Assembly: GCA_963931925.1 (NCBI GenBank)
Contig: OZ007581.1
Span: 16,672,450 to 16,736,449, forward strand
Source: Onchidella celtica
Lineage: Eukaryota; Mollusca; Gastropoda; Systellommatophora; Onchidiidae
DNA: 64,000 nucleotides
Reading direction: 5' to 3'
A program made the translations under genes and the position numbers. Below are positions 33,001 through 45,000 of this stretch, piece by piece. The first letter of the stretch is position 1; each line of letters begins with the position of its first letter. The notes under the pieces are model-generated. The model saw only the letters and a program-made list of their open reading frames with translations. It had not been told where the DNA came from and did no database searches.

Positions 33001-36000
33001 AATGTGAATCCATCCACCGTCTAGAATTGAGGGGGACAAGCACTATCCAACCCCAATACAAGACACAACACTCTTTAATGGGAAATTAAATGAGACGTGA
33101 CAAAATATCAGCTTGGGAATTGTCACCGCCCGGGATAGCCCGGATAAGAAACCGGTATTCCTGGAGTGCAAGACTCCACCTCGTTAATCGAGCATTTTTA
33201 GCCCTGTTAGTCTTTAAGAATAACAACGGACGATGGTCCGTTTCAATTATAAACTCGGACATGAGTAGATATCGCGAAAATGCGTTTACAGCAAAAATGA
33301 TAGCGAGGCACTCTCGCTCGATAATTGCATAGCGGCATTCCCTATCTAGCAACTTGCGGCTGGCGTATAGACATGGCCGCAAGGTATCGTCTCGTTCCTG
33401 TAATAACACAGCTCCCAATCCCTTGTCCGACGCATCAGTGCGGACAATAAATATTTGGTTAATATCTGGAAGTATGAGAATGGGGGAAGTGGAAAACAAT
33501 TGTTGAACGGTACGAAGTGTATCAGCACATTCGGTTGTCCATTTCACTTTATTAGGAAAATTATTTCTTGTGAGGTCCGACAACGGAGCTGTAAGCGAAG
33601 AAAAATTTGGAATGAATTTCCTATAATAGTTAAGAAAGCCCAATAAACTACGAACTTCTTTCTTAGTTCGAGGTGGTTGGAGCTTTAAGATGGTAGTTAT
33701 CTTCTTGTCATCAGGAGTCTGACCGCCGTGGGCAATTGTATGGCCCAGAAAATTAATTTTATTATATCCTAAAAACACCTTACTGGGTTTCGCCGTAAGG
33801 CCAGCTCGACGAAGAGCAATAAAAACTTGTCGTAGGGCTGCGAGGTGGCCCGACCAATCGGTTTCATAAATACAAATGTCGTCAAAATACGACAATACGG
33901 AATTCATACCCTGGAGCAATATTGTCATCATACGGGCGAAAGTAGCAGGGGCTGTAACTAACCCGAAAGGCATATAGCGCCACTGCATAAGACCCAACGG
34001 AGTCTGAAAAGCGGTATATTGCTTGCTATTCTCATCAAGCGGAATTTGCCAATAGCCTTTGGAAAGATCAATTTTAGAAAAAATCGTTGCCCTGGCTAAC
34101 TGAGCAAAAAGATTCTCCTGGTTGGGAATCGGTTCAGCGTCATATATCGTAACCTCATTAAGTTTACGATAGTCAATACAAAAACGCACGGTATCATCTT
34201 TTTTTTTCACTAAGACGATGGGTGAGTTATATGGACTCGTTGATCGCTCTATCACTCCTAGGTGAAACATGTTACGTACCTCGGTTATTATAGTCTCTTG
34301 TGCGTGCAGCGGACGCGGATATGGTTTAACAAAGACCGGTATATCCGTCTTTAATCTTATAACATGCTGTACCAAAGAAGTATTACCTGGTAGATCAGTA
34401 AAGACTGTAGTAAACTCGTCAAGCAAGTCTCTTAAATCTTGTCTTTGCGATTCAGATAAATCTGGATTTATATTTACATCCGAAGTGTTTTCAGAAGATC
34501 GAAGTGCGGGGATTGATTTCTCTATCTTAATAGGATCATCATCGTCAACTGAAACCAAGGCCGCATTGGCCTGAACAATTACATTTCGGCGATTATTCTG
34601 TCGATTATCATCGTCGGACAGGTACTGCTTTAACATATTTATATGGAAGACTTTGTCCTGTCCTCGAATCTTGATAAGATAATTTACTCGAGAAAGTCTC
34701 TTTAGAACTTTAAAAGGTCCCTTCCATGTAAGAAGGAGTTTATTTTTGGTCTCCGGAAGGAGAACAAGAGTTTGGTCTCCGACGGTCAAGGTTCGCAATC
34801 GGCTACCTTGATCACGATATTGTTTATAAAGACTCGCATGCGCAGCTGAAGATTTTTGTGCGAGCTGACATGCGTTAAGTATTCGATGGCGCAAGTCTAC
34901 AACGTATTGATATGCAGACCGCGTATCATTGTCGTCGGTGTCTGATCCGGCGAATAAATCATGGAGTATGGCCATTGGACCACGCGGCTTGCGACCATAC
35001 AATAATTCGAAGGGGGAAAAACCCGTCGATGCGTTCGGCAGTTCTCGGTATGCAAGAAGAATAGCGGGGAGTTGTCGATCCCAATCACTCGGTTTGTCGG
35101 CCGAAACTCGTGCAAGCATACTTTTCATGGTAGCATTCCAACGTTCACAGCAGCCATTAGACTGTGGGTGGTATGGAGATGTCAACCTTTGTTTAATCCC
35201 GACCAATTCCAAGACTTTCTTAAAAAGCTCAGAGGTAAACTGTGGACCTCTGTCTGATAAAATTTCAACCGGAAACCCAAGACGCGAAAAAATAGTAATA
35301 AGGGCTTCAGCGACATGATCAGCTGAAATGTCTTTTAGCGGAATGGCCTCTGGCCAACGGGTTGCGTAGTCAATGACAGAAAGTATAAAACGATGTCCTC
35401 TGTCTGACTTGTGTAGGGGTCCAACTATATCTACGGCAACGCGCTCAAATGGTCTGGAGACCATAGGCATCTCCTGCAGAGGAGCTCGCGATGCTCTTCC
35501 TTTAGGAGTACGTCTCTGACATACGTCACATGTTGATACGAACCGGTTTACATCTGCGTAAATACTGGGCCAAAAAAATTGCGATAGTATTCGAGACTTA
35601 GTTCTGGCCTTTCCCTGGTGACCTGCCAAGGAAGTGTCATGCGCGAGACGAATAATGTCGCGACGAAAAGATCTTGGTACCACAAGTTGCATAATGGCCT
35701 CTCGCTTATTCCGAAAATTACGATATAATAAGTCATCTTTAATAAGAAACTTAGAGGTATCCGGTGCGGTAGGATCAACCTTAGCAAACAAATGTTTCAA
35801 TGTGGGATCTGAATGTTGCTCATCATGAAATGCACTAGACGTTATGTTCACTTCAATAGTAGGATTACTCAATGGACTGTCTGCTCGTCGACTCGATTGT
35901 AGGCGTGTTGTCGCACAAGCAACACTCTCCTCCTCAGTCCAAATTTCCAAGTTACCGATAGGAAACTTATTTACTTGAGGTACATTCCCTATGACATTCC

Positions 36001-39000
36001 CTATGATTATATCAGCCACCGGATTAGGCAGTACACATGCAGTAACAATACCTGTGAGAAAAGGTGTATCAATATAAACTTCTGCAAGACGGAATCGCTC
36101 CACAGATCCGCCAAACGTAATACAAGTTACATCCTTGTCCAAAAATTGTGTTGGACGGACTAGTGACTGTCGAACGCCGATAGTCGTGCATCCGGAGTCA
36201 CGTAGAACAGAAGCGCGAATCGCGTTCACGCGGCCCTGGTAGAATGTTAATTCACCCAGTTCATGTAGGGCGGACATGACTGGAATAGATTTTGATTGCG
36301 ATGAAGATTTAGAATGACCGTCAGTCTCATAAGGTGTAGATTTAACCGAGCAGGCATTTGCTGCTTCCATTTTCGCGTTACAAAATCTTTGTATGTGGCC
36401 TACCCTATTACACCTAAAACATATAGTACGATTAGGATCGTTTCCACGATAAGGAAGACTCTGTGGTCTATTATAATTATGAGTATCATCAAAATGCACT
36501 CGTCGCGGCGGTCCCTGAGGCCGGTTATATTGTTGGCCTGGATAGTTGCCACGATAATATGGGCGAGGCTCGTAAAAAGAATAACTCTGGTATCCTCGAC
36601 GCGGGGATACATTACCTCGATTCGGGAAATCTCTCTGTCTAATAAAAGGCGGCTCTGATTGAGAGCGCGGATTTGGGGCCTGACGACGAGTCGGCCTTGA
36701 ACGATCGTGTCCGGTTGGCGCTCCTTTGCCTACGTTGGCATAACACGGTGTTGTGGTTGAAGGCTTTGCCAAAGGACGATTTGGGTGGGCGGACGCATAC
36801 CGTTCCGCGCACGATGTGATTTCTTCAGAGGATGTCGGTGCCCTCTCTTTAAGGTGGGCAACCAAATCGGAATGACATGCCGTATAGATTTGGTCCTTTA
36901 AGACCAAATCGTAAAGTTGGGAATAATTTCCGGTAGTTACGTTCGCGAGCTCAATCCAGCGATCTAAATAATGTTTCAGCCGATTCACATAAGTTGAAAA
37001 ATTTTCAGATGGCTCAGGTTTACATGAGCGAAATCTTTGATGAAAGCCATCCTCGGTATGCTGGAATCGCTTAAGCAGTGCTGTTTTAAGCTTGTCATAA
37101 TCATTGGCATCCTCTACTTTGAGGCTATGAAATACTTCTAAAGCCTTACCTGTTAATAAATTAGACAGGCATGAACTGTACATCGCCTGCTGCCATCCGA
37201 CGCATTTAGCGTGTAGCTCGAACCGATGTAAATATGCGTCGATCCGGTCGAGTTTTTCATTAAATGTAGGCAGTTTTGGTTTCTTAGCATACGTATTGCT
37301 GGCAGTAGTGGGTGTTACAAGCGATTGTTGCTCTAACTTTTTCATTGCGAGTTCATGCTCTCTTTTTTCTTTCTCTACGGCCTCTTTTTCTCTCTCTCTT
37401 GCTTCTTTTTCTCGTTCTCTTTCTCTTTCCTTTTCTCTCTCTACCTCTTTTTCTCTTTCTCTTTCTCTTGCTTCTTTTCGATCCTCGCGCTCTCGGTCTT
37501 GTTGTACTTGTCGTTCGCACCACGCGGCGCGTTCTTCTTCTGGTATGCCCAGAACTTTGGCAGATTCAAAGTATTTAAGAAACTCAGCCATGATATGTTA
37601 AAGTCTGTAAATAGTAAGTATTTACCTACTATTAAGGGATATCGCGGTATCAATTATATTATATGAACAGTTATTGACTGTTAATATTAATTCAGTGTCT
37701 TATGTTAGCACTGCTTCGCGAAAAGAATGTTCTATCTCTCTCTATAAATTACAGGCAGTATCACTTAAACTGCAAAAACTTTATCTCTCTCTATAAATTA
37801 CAGGCAGTATCACTTAAACTGCAAAAACTTTATCTCTCTCTCTCTCTCTCTGAATATGAATTCTAGTAAGGCAGTGCCGTCTATCCGTTGCTCCCACTGC
37901 AATAAAATATTATATATCGCCTTTACTGCGATAAATTAATGTCTTGAGTGATCACTCTCAAAATTTATGTCTCTCTCAACGCGACGAACCAGTGTCCTCT
38001 GTTATCACTGTGAAAAATGAATCGCTCTCTCAATGCGATGAATCAAAAATATATCTCTCTCTCAACACGACAAATTTGAAATATCTCTCTCTTCTCAAAA
38101 CGCGGACACGCAGTGTCTCCTGTTACCACTGCAAAATTATTCTCTCTAGATCTATCTTCAACGTGAAATTGTCACGTGAACAAAAATTTATTATATCTCT
38201 CTCTCATATGTCAATACCAGATTACAATTCAACGTGGTTTTAGCACGTGAAACACCTCAGGCATATATTGTAAACATATCAATGTTAGTATAGTAGTTTA
38301 AAGTTTATAATAAGCAAAAAGAAATACAATAAACAGGACGCTATACTGACAAGTAAAACGAACGATAACAGACCCTACAAGTCCTAACTTATATTACAGA
38401 CAGCTTAAGAAAAAGACAGGAGAGACATCTTCCTAAAGAAAGGGAGGAAGTAAAAGAAACGCCACAGTCTATACGAATAATGGATCCCTAAAAGAACTAT
38501 TCACAGAGAAGCAAATCCCCCCGAGTTATTATAAATAGCCACCAAGGCACTCCAATATCCTTCGTAATGGCAAAGAAGATATGCTAAACTATGATCCCAA
38601 CCAACCTCCCGCACTTAAACTAAACATATAGTAAATAGTAAAATGGCCTGGAAAACACACACAGAGCGGAAAGTACGTCGCCCTCCTCAAGACTGTTAGA
38701 TAGATGATTCACTTATCTTTCTTTTTGAGGAATTCAGATGGTAATTATCCTTAATCCATAGCTCCAAGCCCAAAACTGTATTTCTGTCTGAGGTAGATCT
38801 GTAAGGTGAAGATTGTCTCCCTCGCCGGTGTCCACGGGTCAATGGGATGTTGAATTCACCATATGAAATTGAAACACGATATTAAATTAGTACAAATTGC
38901 CTAAAATCTATAATTAAAAGGACCTGCAAACATAATATTACAGGAGTACAATATCAAATAATGGAATAAAAATACAATAGGTTTTAAATAATTTACTAAA

Positions 39001-42000
39001 ATGGCATGGTGTTATTAAAGTTCTTTTAAGGGTCCCTCTCCAGTGTTACGATTTGGGGTATGCCCTCAAATGTTACGGGGTGGTATATTATGGAATTTAG
39101 GTGTTCGACTGCATTTAATAAATATCGAGAGGTTTTACAAATTACTCTGCCATCCCATGCCACATACACTAATAACAATTTCGAGTAAGTTATATCAAGG
39201 ACCTTGTAGGGCCACAAATTTATTACTTAAAATTCCTAACAATTTCGTCTATCTTACATATTAAAAAGACAACAGCAGCATCAAATGAAAATACTATAAT
39301 ACATAACTAGAAGTCTCCTCTAGATACTTAAAAGATTAGAAAATCCATATCATTCTGACTCATTCACAGTTTACTTAGTAATTATTTATCTTCAGAAATA
39401 TATCTGCCTACTATCTCACAAATAATATTCTTATGTCTCAGACGACAATATTAACTCAGTAAATTACTTATAAAGGATCAAACCGTCAAGACACACTGAC
39501 GTAGTTAAGATAGATCTAGATCTGCTCTACGATGGGCTGGCAATCCCCAGCCTCATCCAGACACATCAATTACAATTTACAAATGTGTATACCAGTCACT
39601 CATTCTAGATCTTAATTGCAAGTAAAAACATTATAGTCTTGCATCCTTTGGTAGCACTTCCACTGGAAAATTAGGGTCAGATTCACGTCATCGTCGACGC
39701 ACTGTCTCGAAACTTACGATTGGTTCCCTGAAACGATATCAGGGAACTGGAGAAAATAGCTGTGGGCAAATTCCATTGTCTATCAAGGACATAAACATGT
39801 CTTTAACAGTCTTATGATTCTCTCAGGCCGAATCTAGCCGACGCCCTCGCAGAAGGAAAGGATCTGCATGGAGTGGAGTAAACCTAAAGATGGCTTCGCT
39901 TATATCTTCTGCAACCCCCAGCCAACTGCTCAAATTTGATTGGTGCATCCATTTCGAGCTCAGCTCGCAGTCTATTAATAGTAACAGACAAAGTTAAATT
40001 AGTATGTCAAAAGCTTTCGCAAAGTCTCTCCACCCTCTACGTTTTATGTACGAATTTATTCACTCCTTATTCGCCCCGTCTTCCCTTGCTAAAGTACACC
40101 CAAACCACGGGGTCAAAAACTGCACCGTCACTGTTAATTTATCCATTCGTTCTATCTTGCCCCACCTTCTTTCCATCTCTAAGAAAAAGCGTTTCAAAAA
40201 CAAACCGTCCACGGGAATAGTTCAAGGACGTTTGCACTGGCCAAAATCAATGATGACATGAAATAAACAAAGCGTGACCCAGCACGGCAATTCAAATCCT
40301 AACCCTGACAGTGGAAAGGCAAGGGTGCAGTCGAACCGAGACAGCATGGTGTTGGGTTTGCAATTAAAAATGACCTTGTCAGAAACTTGCAGTCCATGCC
40401 AATTGAAATAAATGACAGGCTAATGACACTCAGGATCCCAGTTGGGAAAAGCCAGTCAGCCACCCTCATTAGCGCATATGCGCCCACCATGACAAACCCA
40501 GATGAAGCCAAAGACAAGTTCTATTCTGATCTAGAATCTGTCATATGCTCTGTCCCGGCAGCTGATAAGCTGATTCTCTTGGGGGACTTCAATGCTAGGG
40601 TTGGCTCAGAAATCTCAGCGTGACCAAATGTTTTGGGCCCTCATGGAGTTGGTTCATGCAATAACAATGGGTTGCGCTTACTTACTTTGTGCGCTGAATT
40701 TGGCCTGTTCATTACCAACACAAATTTTAGTCTCCCCGTGAGAAACAGAACGTCATGGATGCATCCCCGCTCAAAGCAGTGGCATCTCATAGACTATGTC
40801 ATTGTGAGGAAGACTGACAGAAAGTATGTCCTTGTAACAAAGGCGATGTGTGGTGCCGAGTGTGGAACTGACCACAGACTCATTGTTTGCAAGCTCAGAC
40901 TAACATTGAGGCGCAATAGACCCTCAAGGGAAAGCGCCACCTAAACGCCTAAATGTTTCAAAACTCTGCTCAGCTGAGAAACAGAGCGAGCTCTCCTCAG
41001 AACTCTCCTCAAAATTGGATTGCGTGACTTTTGACCCTGAGAACATTGAACAGAGCTGGACTGACCTAAATACGACTGTACACTCTTGCGCCAGCAGCAC
41101 AGTTGGTTTTCCTGTCCGAAAGCACCAGGACTGGTTCAATGATAATGATAATGAAATCAAAGTGCTCATCAAAGAAAAAAATAGTCTCATCCAAACTCAC
41201 TGCAGTGACCCCTCTTCCACAGCAAAAGCTGATGCACTGCGTGCATGTAAGGGTGTACTCCAGAAGAAGCTGAGGAAAATGAAAAATGACTGGCTAGAAG
41301 AGCGAATAAGAGAAACTCAGAAATATGCCGACACAAACAACACTAGAAAGTTCTTTGAGAGCCTCCGAGCTGTGTTTGGACCATCCCGCTCTGGCACTAC
41401 GCCACTTCTTGCGTCAGATGGTTCAACACGCATTGTTGAATTGAATGCCATAGTTCAGCGTTCGGCAGAACATTTCGGAGGTGTGCTAAATCGGCCATCA
41501 AATATAAATACTGAGCCCATTGACCGCCTCCCTCAGACTCCTATTAATTCAGCTCTTGCCAAGCCATTCACAGCAAATGAGACCCGGACTGCCACAAATC
41601 AGATGTCCTTTAACAAATCACCAGGCGTGGATTCAATTCCTGCTGAGGTGTATGCCTTCGGTGGAGAAAAGCTTATTGAAAGGCTGACCGAGTTGTTCAA
41701 TCATATGTTGAAAGCAGGGAAGCTGCCACAGGACTTCAAAGATGCTTCAATCATCCATCTGTACAAAAACAAAGGGGACAGCCAAGTCTGTGACAACCAT
41801 CGGGGAATCTCTCTACTTTCAATTGCTGGCAAAATATTGGCAAGAATGCTTCTGAATCGCCTTCTTGATCACCTCTCGTCAAATGACTTGCTTCCCGAGA
41901 GCCAATGTGGCTTTCGTAAAGAGAGGGGAACAGCGGATATGATCTTTGCTGCCAGACAGATTCAGGAAAAATGCATGGAACAAAATAAAGCGCTGTACAT

Positions 42001-45000
42001 CACATTTGTTGACCTCACAAAAGCATTTGATACAGTGTGTCGTGAAGGCCTCTGGAAAATCTTGGCGAAGTTTGGGTGTCCACCCGAATTCATCACAATA
42101 GTGCGCCAGTTTCATGATGGCATGCAAGCTGCAGTCAAAAGTAACGGCAGTGTTTCAGGGCCCTTTGCTGTCACAAATGGGGGGGGGGGTAAAACGGGGT
42201 TGTGTCTTAGCCCCAACTCTGTTCAGCATCATGTTCTCTGCAATGCTACAAGAAGCCTTTAGCTCTCCTCCTCAAGGGGTAAGCATCAAGTACCGAACTG
42301 ATGGCAGTCTATTCAACCTCAGGAGACTTCAGGCAAAAACCAAAACCAAAAGTACTCAAGTCTGTGACCTACTATTTGCTGATGATTGTGCACTTCTGGC
42401 ACACGATGAGGATAGCATGCAAAACTGTGTTGATAAGTTCTCTAGTGCCTGTGACAACTTTGGCCTCACAATAAGCACAAAGAAGACGGAAGTGCTCCAT
42501 CAGCCTACTCCAGACGACAAGTATCCTGTGACCCCAAATATCAAAGTCCATGACAGTCTTCTGAAGGTGTCGGAGAACTTCACCTATCTTGGCAGTACAC
42601 TGTCTTCCACGGCTCGTGTTGATACTGAAATTCCCTCAAGAATCAGCAAAGCCAGCTCTGCATTTGGCAGGCTTCGAAAGAGAGTGTGGGATGTTGCCGG
42701 CATTCGCACAGACACTAAGCTGAAAGTGTACAATGCTGTGGTTCTTCCCACCCTACTCTATGGGGCTGAAACCTGGACAGTGTACCAATCGCATGCCAGA
42801 AAACTAAATCACTTTCATCTGGCCTGCCTTAGAAAGATCCTAAGGATCAAATGGCAGGATAAAATTCCAGACACTGAGGTCCTCAATCGTGCCAAGGAAT
42901 TGAGCATCTTCTGCCACCTGAAAAAAATTCAGCTACATTGGGCAGGACATGTTGTCAGAATGCCCGACTCCAGACTCCCTAAGCAAATCTTCTTCTCTGA
43001 GCTCTCCAATGGAACGAGGAATGTTGGGGCCCCAAAGAGACGTTACAAAGACACTCTCAAGCAATCACTGAAGGCCTTTGCCATTGATGTGAGTGAGTGG
43101 GAAAAGCTCTCGGTTGATCGAGCAAATTGGAGGACGGCCCTTACCAGAGGCAGCAAAGCATGGGAAGCTGACAGAGTCCAGCAGGCTATCAAAAAAAGAG
43201 AACGGCGCAAGAAAAGGCCCAGTGGTACTGAACCAACGGAGCACTCTTGTCACTTATGCGGAAGGGTCTGCAGGGCAAAAATAGGACTTATCAGTCACAT
43301 GAGAAGCCATAAGTCATGAAAGAACAGTCTTTCCATTCTGTCCTCTGTGTCCTTTACTTCTCTTTATTGTCCATGTGTTGAAATTCTCAACAATTTCTGT
43401 TCTTTATTCCTCTGGTGTTGTTAAGGTCATCATCATACCTGATGGACGAACTATTATATAGTGCTAACATGGCATCGGACTTGATCATAGGAAAAATATA
43501 ATACATGTACTATAGTCTGATTCAAGGTAAATGAACCAAAATTTCTGATGATGTCTTAAAAGTGAACGTACCCATAGAGCCCAAATTCTGCATGGACTCC
43601 CATCTCACACGAAATGCAAAATCATCTCACTCTCCATGCCAGTGGAATGGTCGATTGCAGTTTCAAGCCACTGTTGTGCAGGTGACACCCCTCTCCCCCA
43701 ACCTTGGTTCGTAAGTTCTATTGGGTTTAGAGCACAGTGATATGGTGGCAGTCTGAAGACATCATGTACATGCTGAAGGACGGTGATATTACTGGCATAA
43801 TATACGTTATCTGACAGATTCTTGTTTAATCTACCTCTCATATTTCTCCTCCATAGTAAACAACTTCAGCTCCATGAACATATTGCAACACCATCAAACG
43901 GAAATCGCTGCACACAACTTTGAATAATGTGTCCATAAAAGCTATAAAATATGGTACTTAAACAACATAACTAAATGCTATGAGTATTTATATAATTATA
44001 TAGGAAATAAGAGTACTGCATCATATGACGCTTCAACGTTATCATTACATGTATTATTACAAGTATTAGATTATAATATATAATGCAAGACAGTAAACAG
44101 CTCTTTTATAGGAAATATGTACATTTCATGCAGCTTAGGGAAGGAAGTTTTATCAATTCTTTTCAACACTGCCGAAAAATACATCTGCCTGTACACAGAT
44201 TTGATTCTTTGCAAAATTAGGGCCCAATGGGTCCAACGGGCAAAAATCTTGGTTCGCGAGTCCTGAAGGGGATTATAATAGTCATGATAATAATTTTTCT
44301 AATAATAAAGCTATGATGCCAGTGCTCTAAAGCGTCACCGTGAACAGCAGTATGTACAAAATTTGCTTTCCACTACTCTTTTTTAACAATTTCCTTTCTA
44401 GTGAAAATTTAGGGAATAATTAGTCTTTATGTAAAGAACCCTTCACTGATCTGTTTTACGATATGAATGAATGCCATTCATTCTGTACTCAGTGCTCTGT
44501 GTTCACTAAACTTACTGCCCTGTGCACATGCTGCTGCAGACGTTTCTTTCTCCGCTGCGCTCTGTCCCTTCCCCCCCCCCCCTTTTTTTTTCCTTCCACA
44601 CCCTTTATTTTTTTGTCTTAAATATTGTTGAGGTAGGAGGGATGAACTAAGGCGGCTATGTATAGTGGGATGAGCTTGGAAAGCTGATTGGTCGGTTGGT
44701 TCAGAGACTGGAAGATACTCTTGTGAGTGTTGGCTGGTATAGAAAACTAGGCCGTATTTATTTTTCATGAAGCAAAACAGCCAATTTAAAATAATGGATT
44801 TTTTTTTTTTATGTGTTCCATCAATCCTGCCGACTTTTCAACTCCAATGATTCGATATCATTAACTCAATTTAAGTGATATCTTGTCGTGAAGGAGTTTC
44901 ATCCAAAGTTCTTGAAAAGCAGACTTTGTATAATTTAACCAGGGTTAAAATAAAAGCAAAGGAACAGGCATGGTCTTGTCGAAGGTGTGATTAAGTTTGT

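Larger units (their letters stand above)
31143..40310 (-). mobile_element. Full-length Ty3/gypsy-type LTR retrotransposon with Gmr1-like gene order
   Basis: A 9168-bp element flanked by GTGGA at 31138-31142 and 40311-40315. It has two 1267-bp LTRs (31143-32409 and 39044-40310), a purine tract next to the left LTR on the minus strand, and a leader with a candidate primer-binding site beside the right LTR. One 1501-codon frame encodes gag, protease, integrase, reverse transcriptase and RNase H. Integrase precedes RT, as in the Gmr1 group and unlike ordinary gypsy elements. It looks whole, with no break seen. I found one difference between the LTRs, so insertion was recent. It sits inside a LINE, which sits inside intron 3 of UBL gene B. 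Confidence 0.93.
30005..43454 (+). mobile_element. Near full-length LINE in intron 3 of UBL gene B, split by an LTR retrotransposon
   Basis: The LINE consists of 30005-31142 and 40316-43454, about 4.28 kb without the insertion, and is flanked by TATATAG at 29998-30004 and 43455-43461. A 5' untranslated part of about 0.9 kb precedes an endonuclease-RT frame, and the 3' end is TCATCATCATACCTGATGG. The family is the APE-type LINE often annotated as 'craniofacial development protein 2-like' plus reverse transcriptase; its exact clade (RTE-, I- or Nimb-like) is open. The 3' end stops at the same intron word (TGCTAAC) seen in units A and C. One stop, two frameshifts and the LTR-element insertion make it inactive. 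Confidence 0.85.

Noticed and set aside
33090-37666. Many plus-strand frames opposite the gag-pol gene, including Leu/Phe/Ser-rich ones at 37296-37666
   Set aside because: They are antisense shadows of the long minus-strand frame; the Leu/Phe/Ser richness mirrors the Arg/Glu/Lys coiled coil.
37737-37840. A CRISPR-like array from the 48-bp repeats
   Set aside because: Only two adjacent copies with no spacers, within a retrotransposon leader of a eukaryote.
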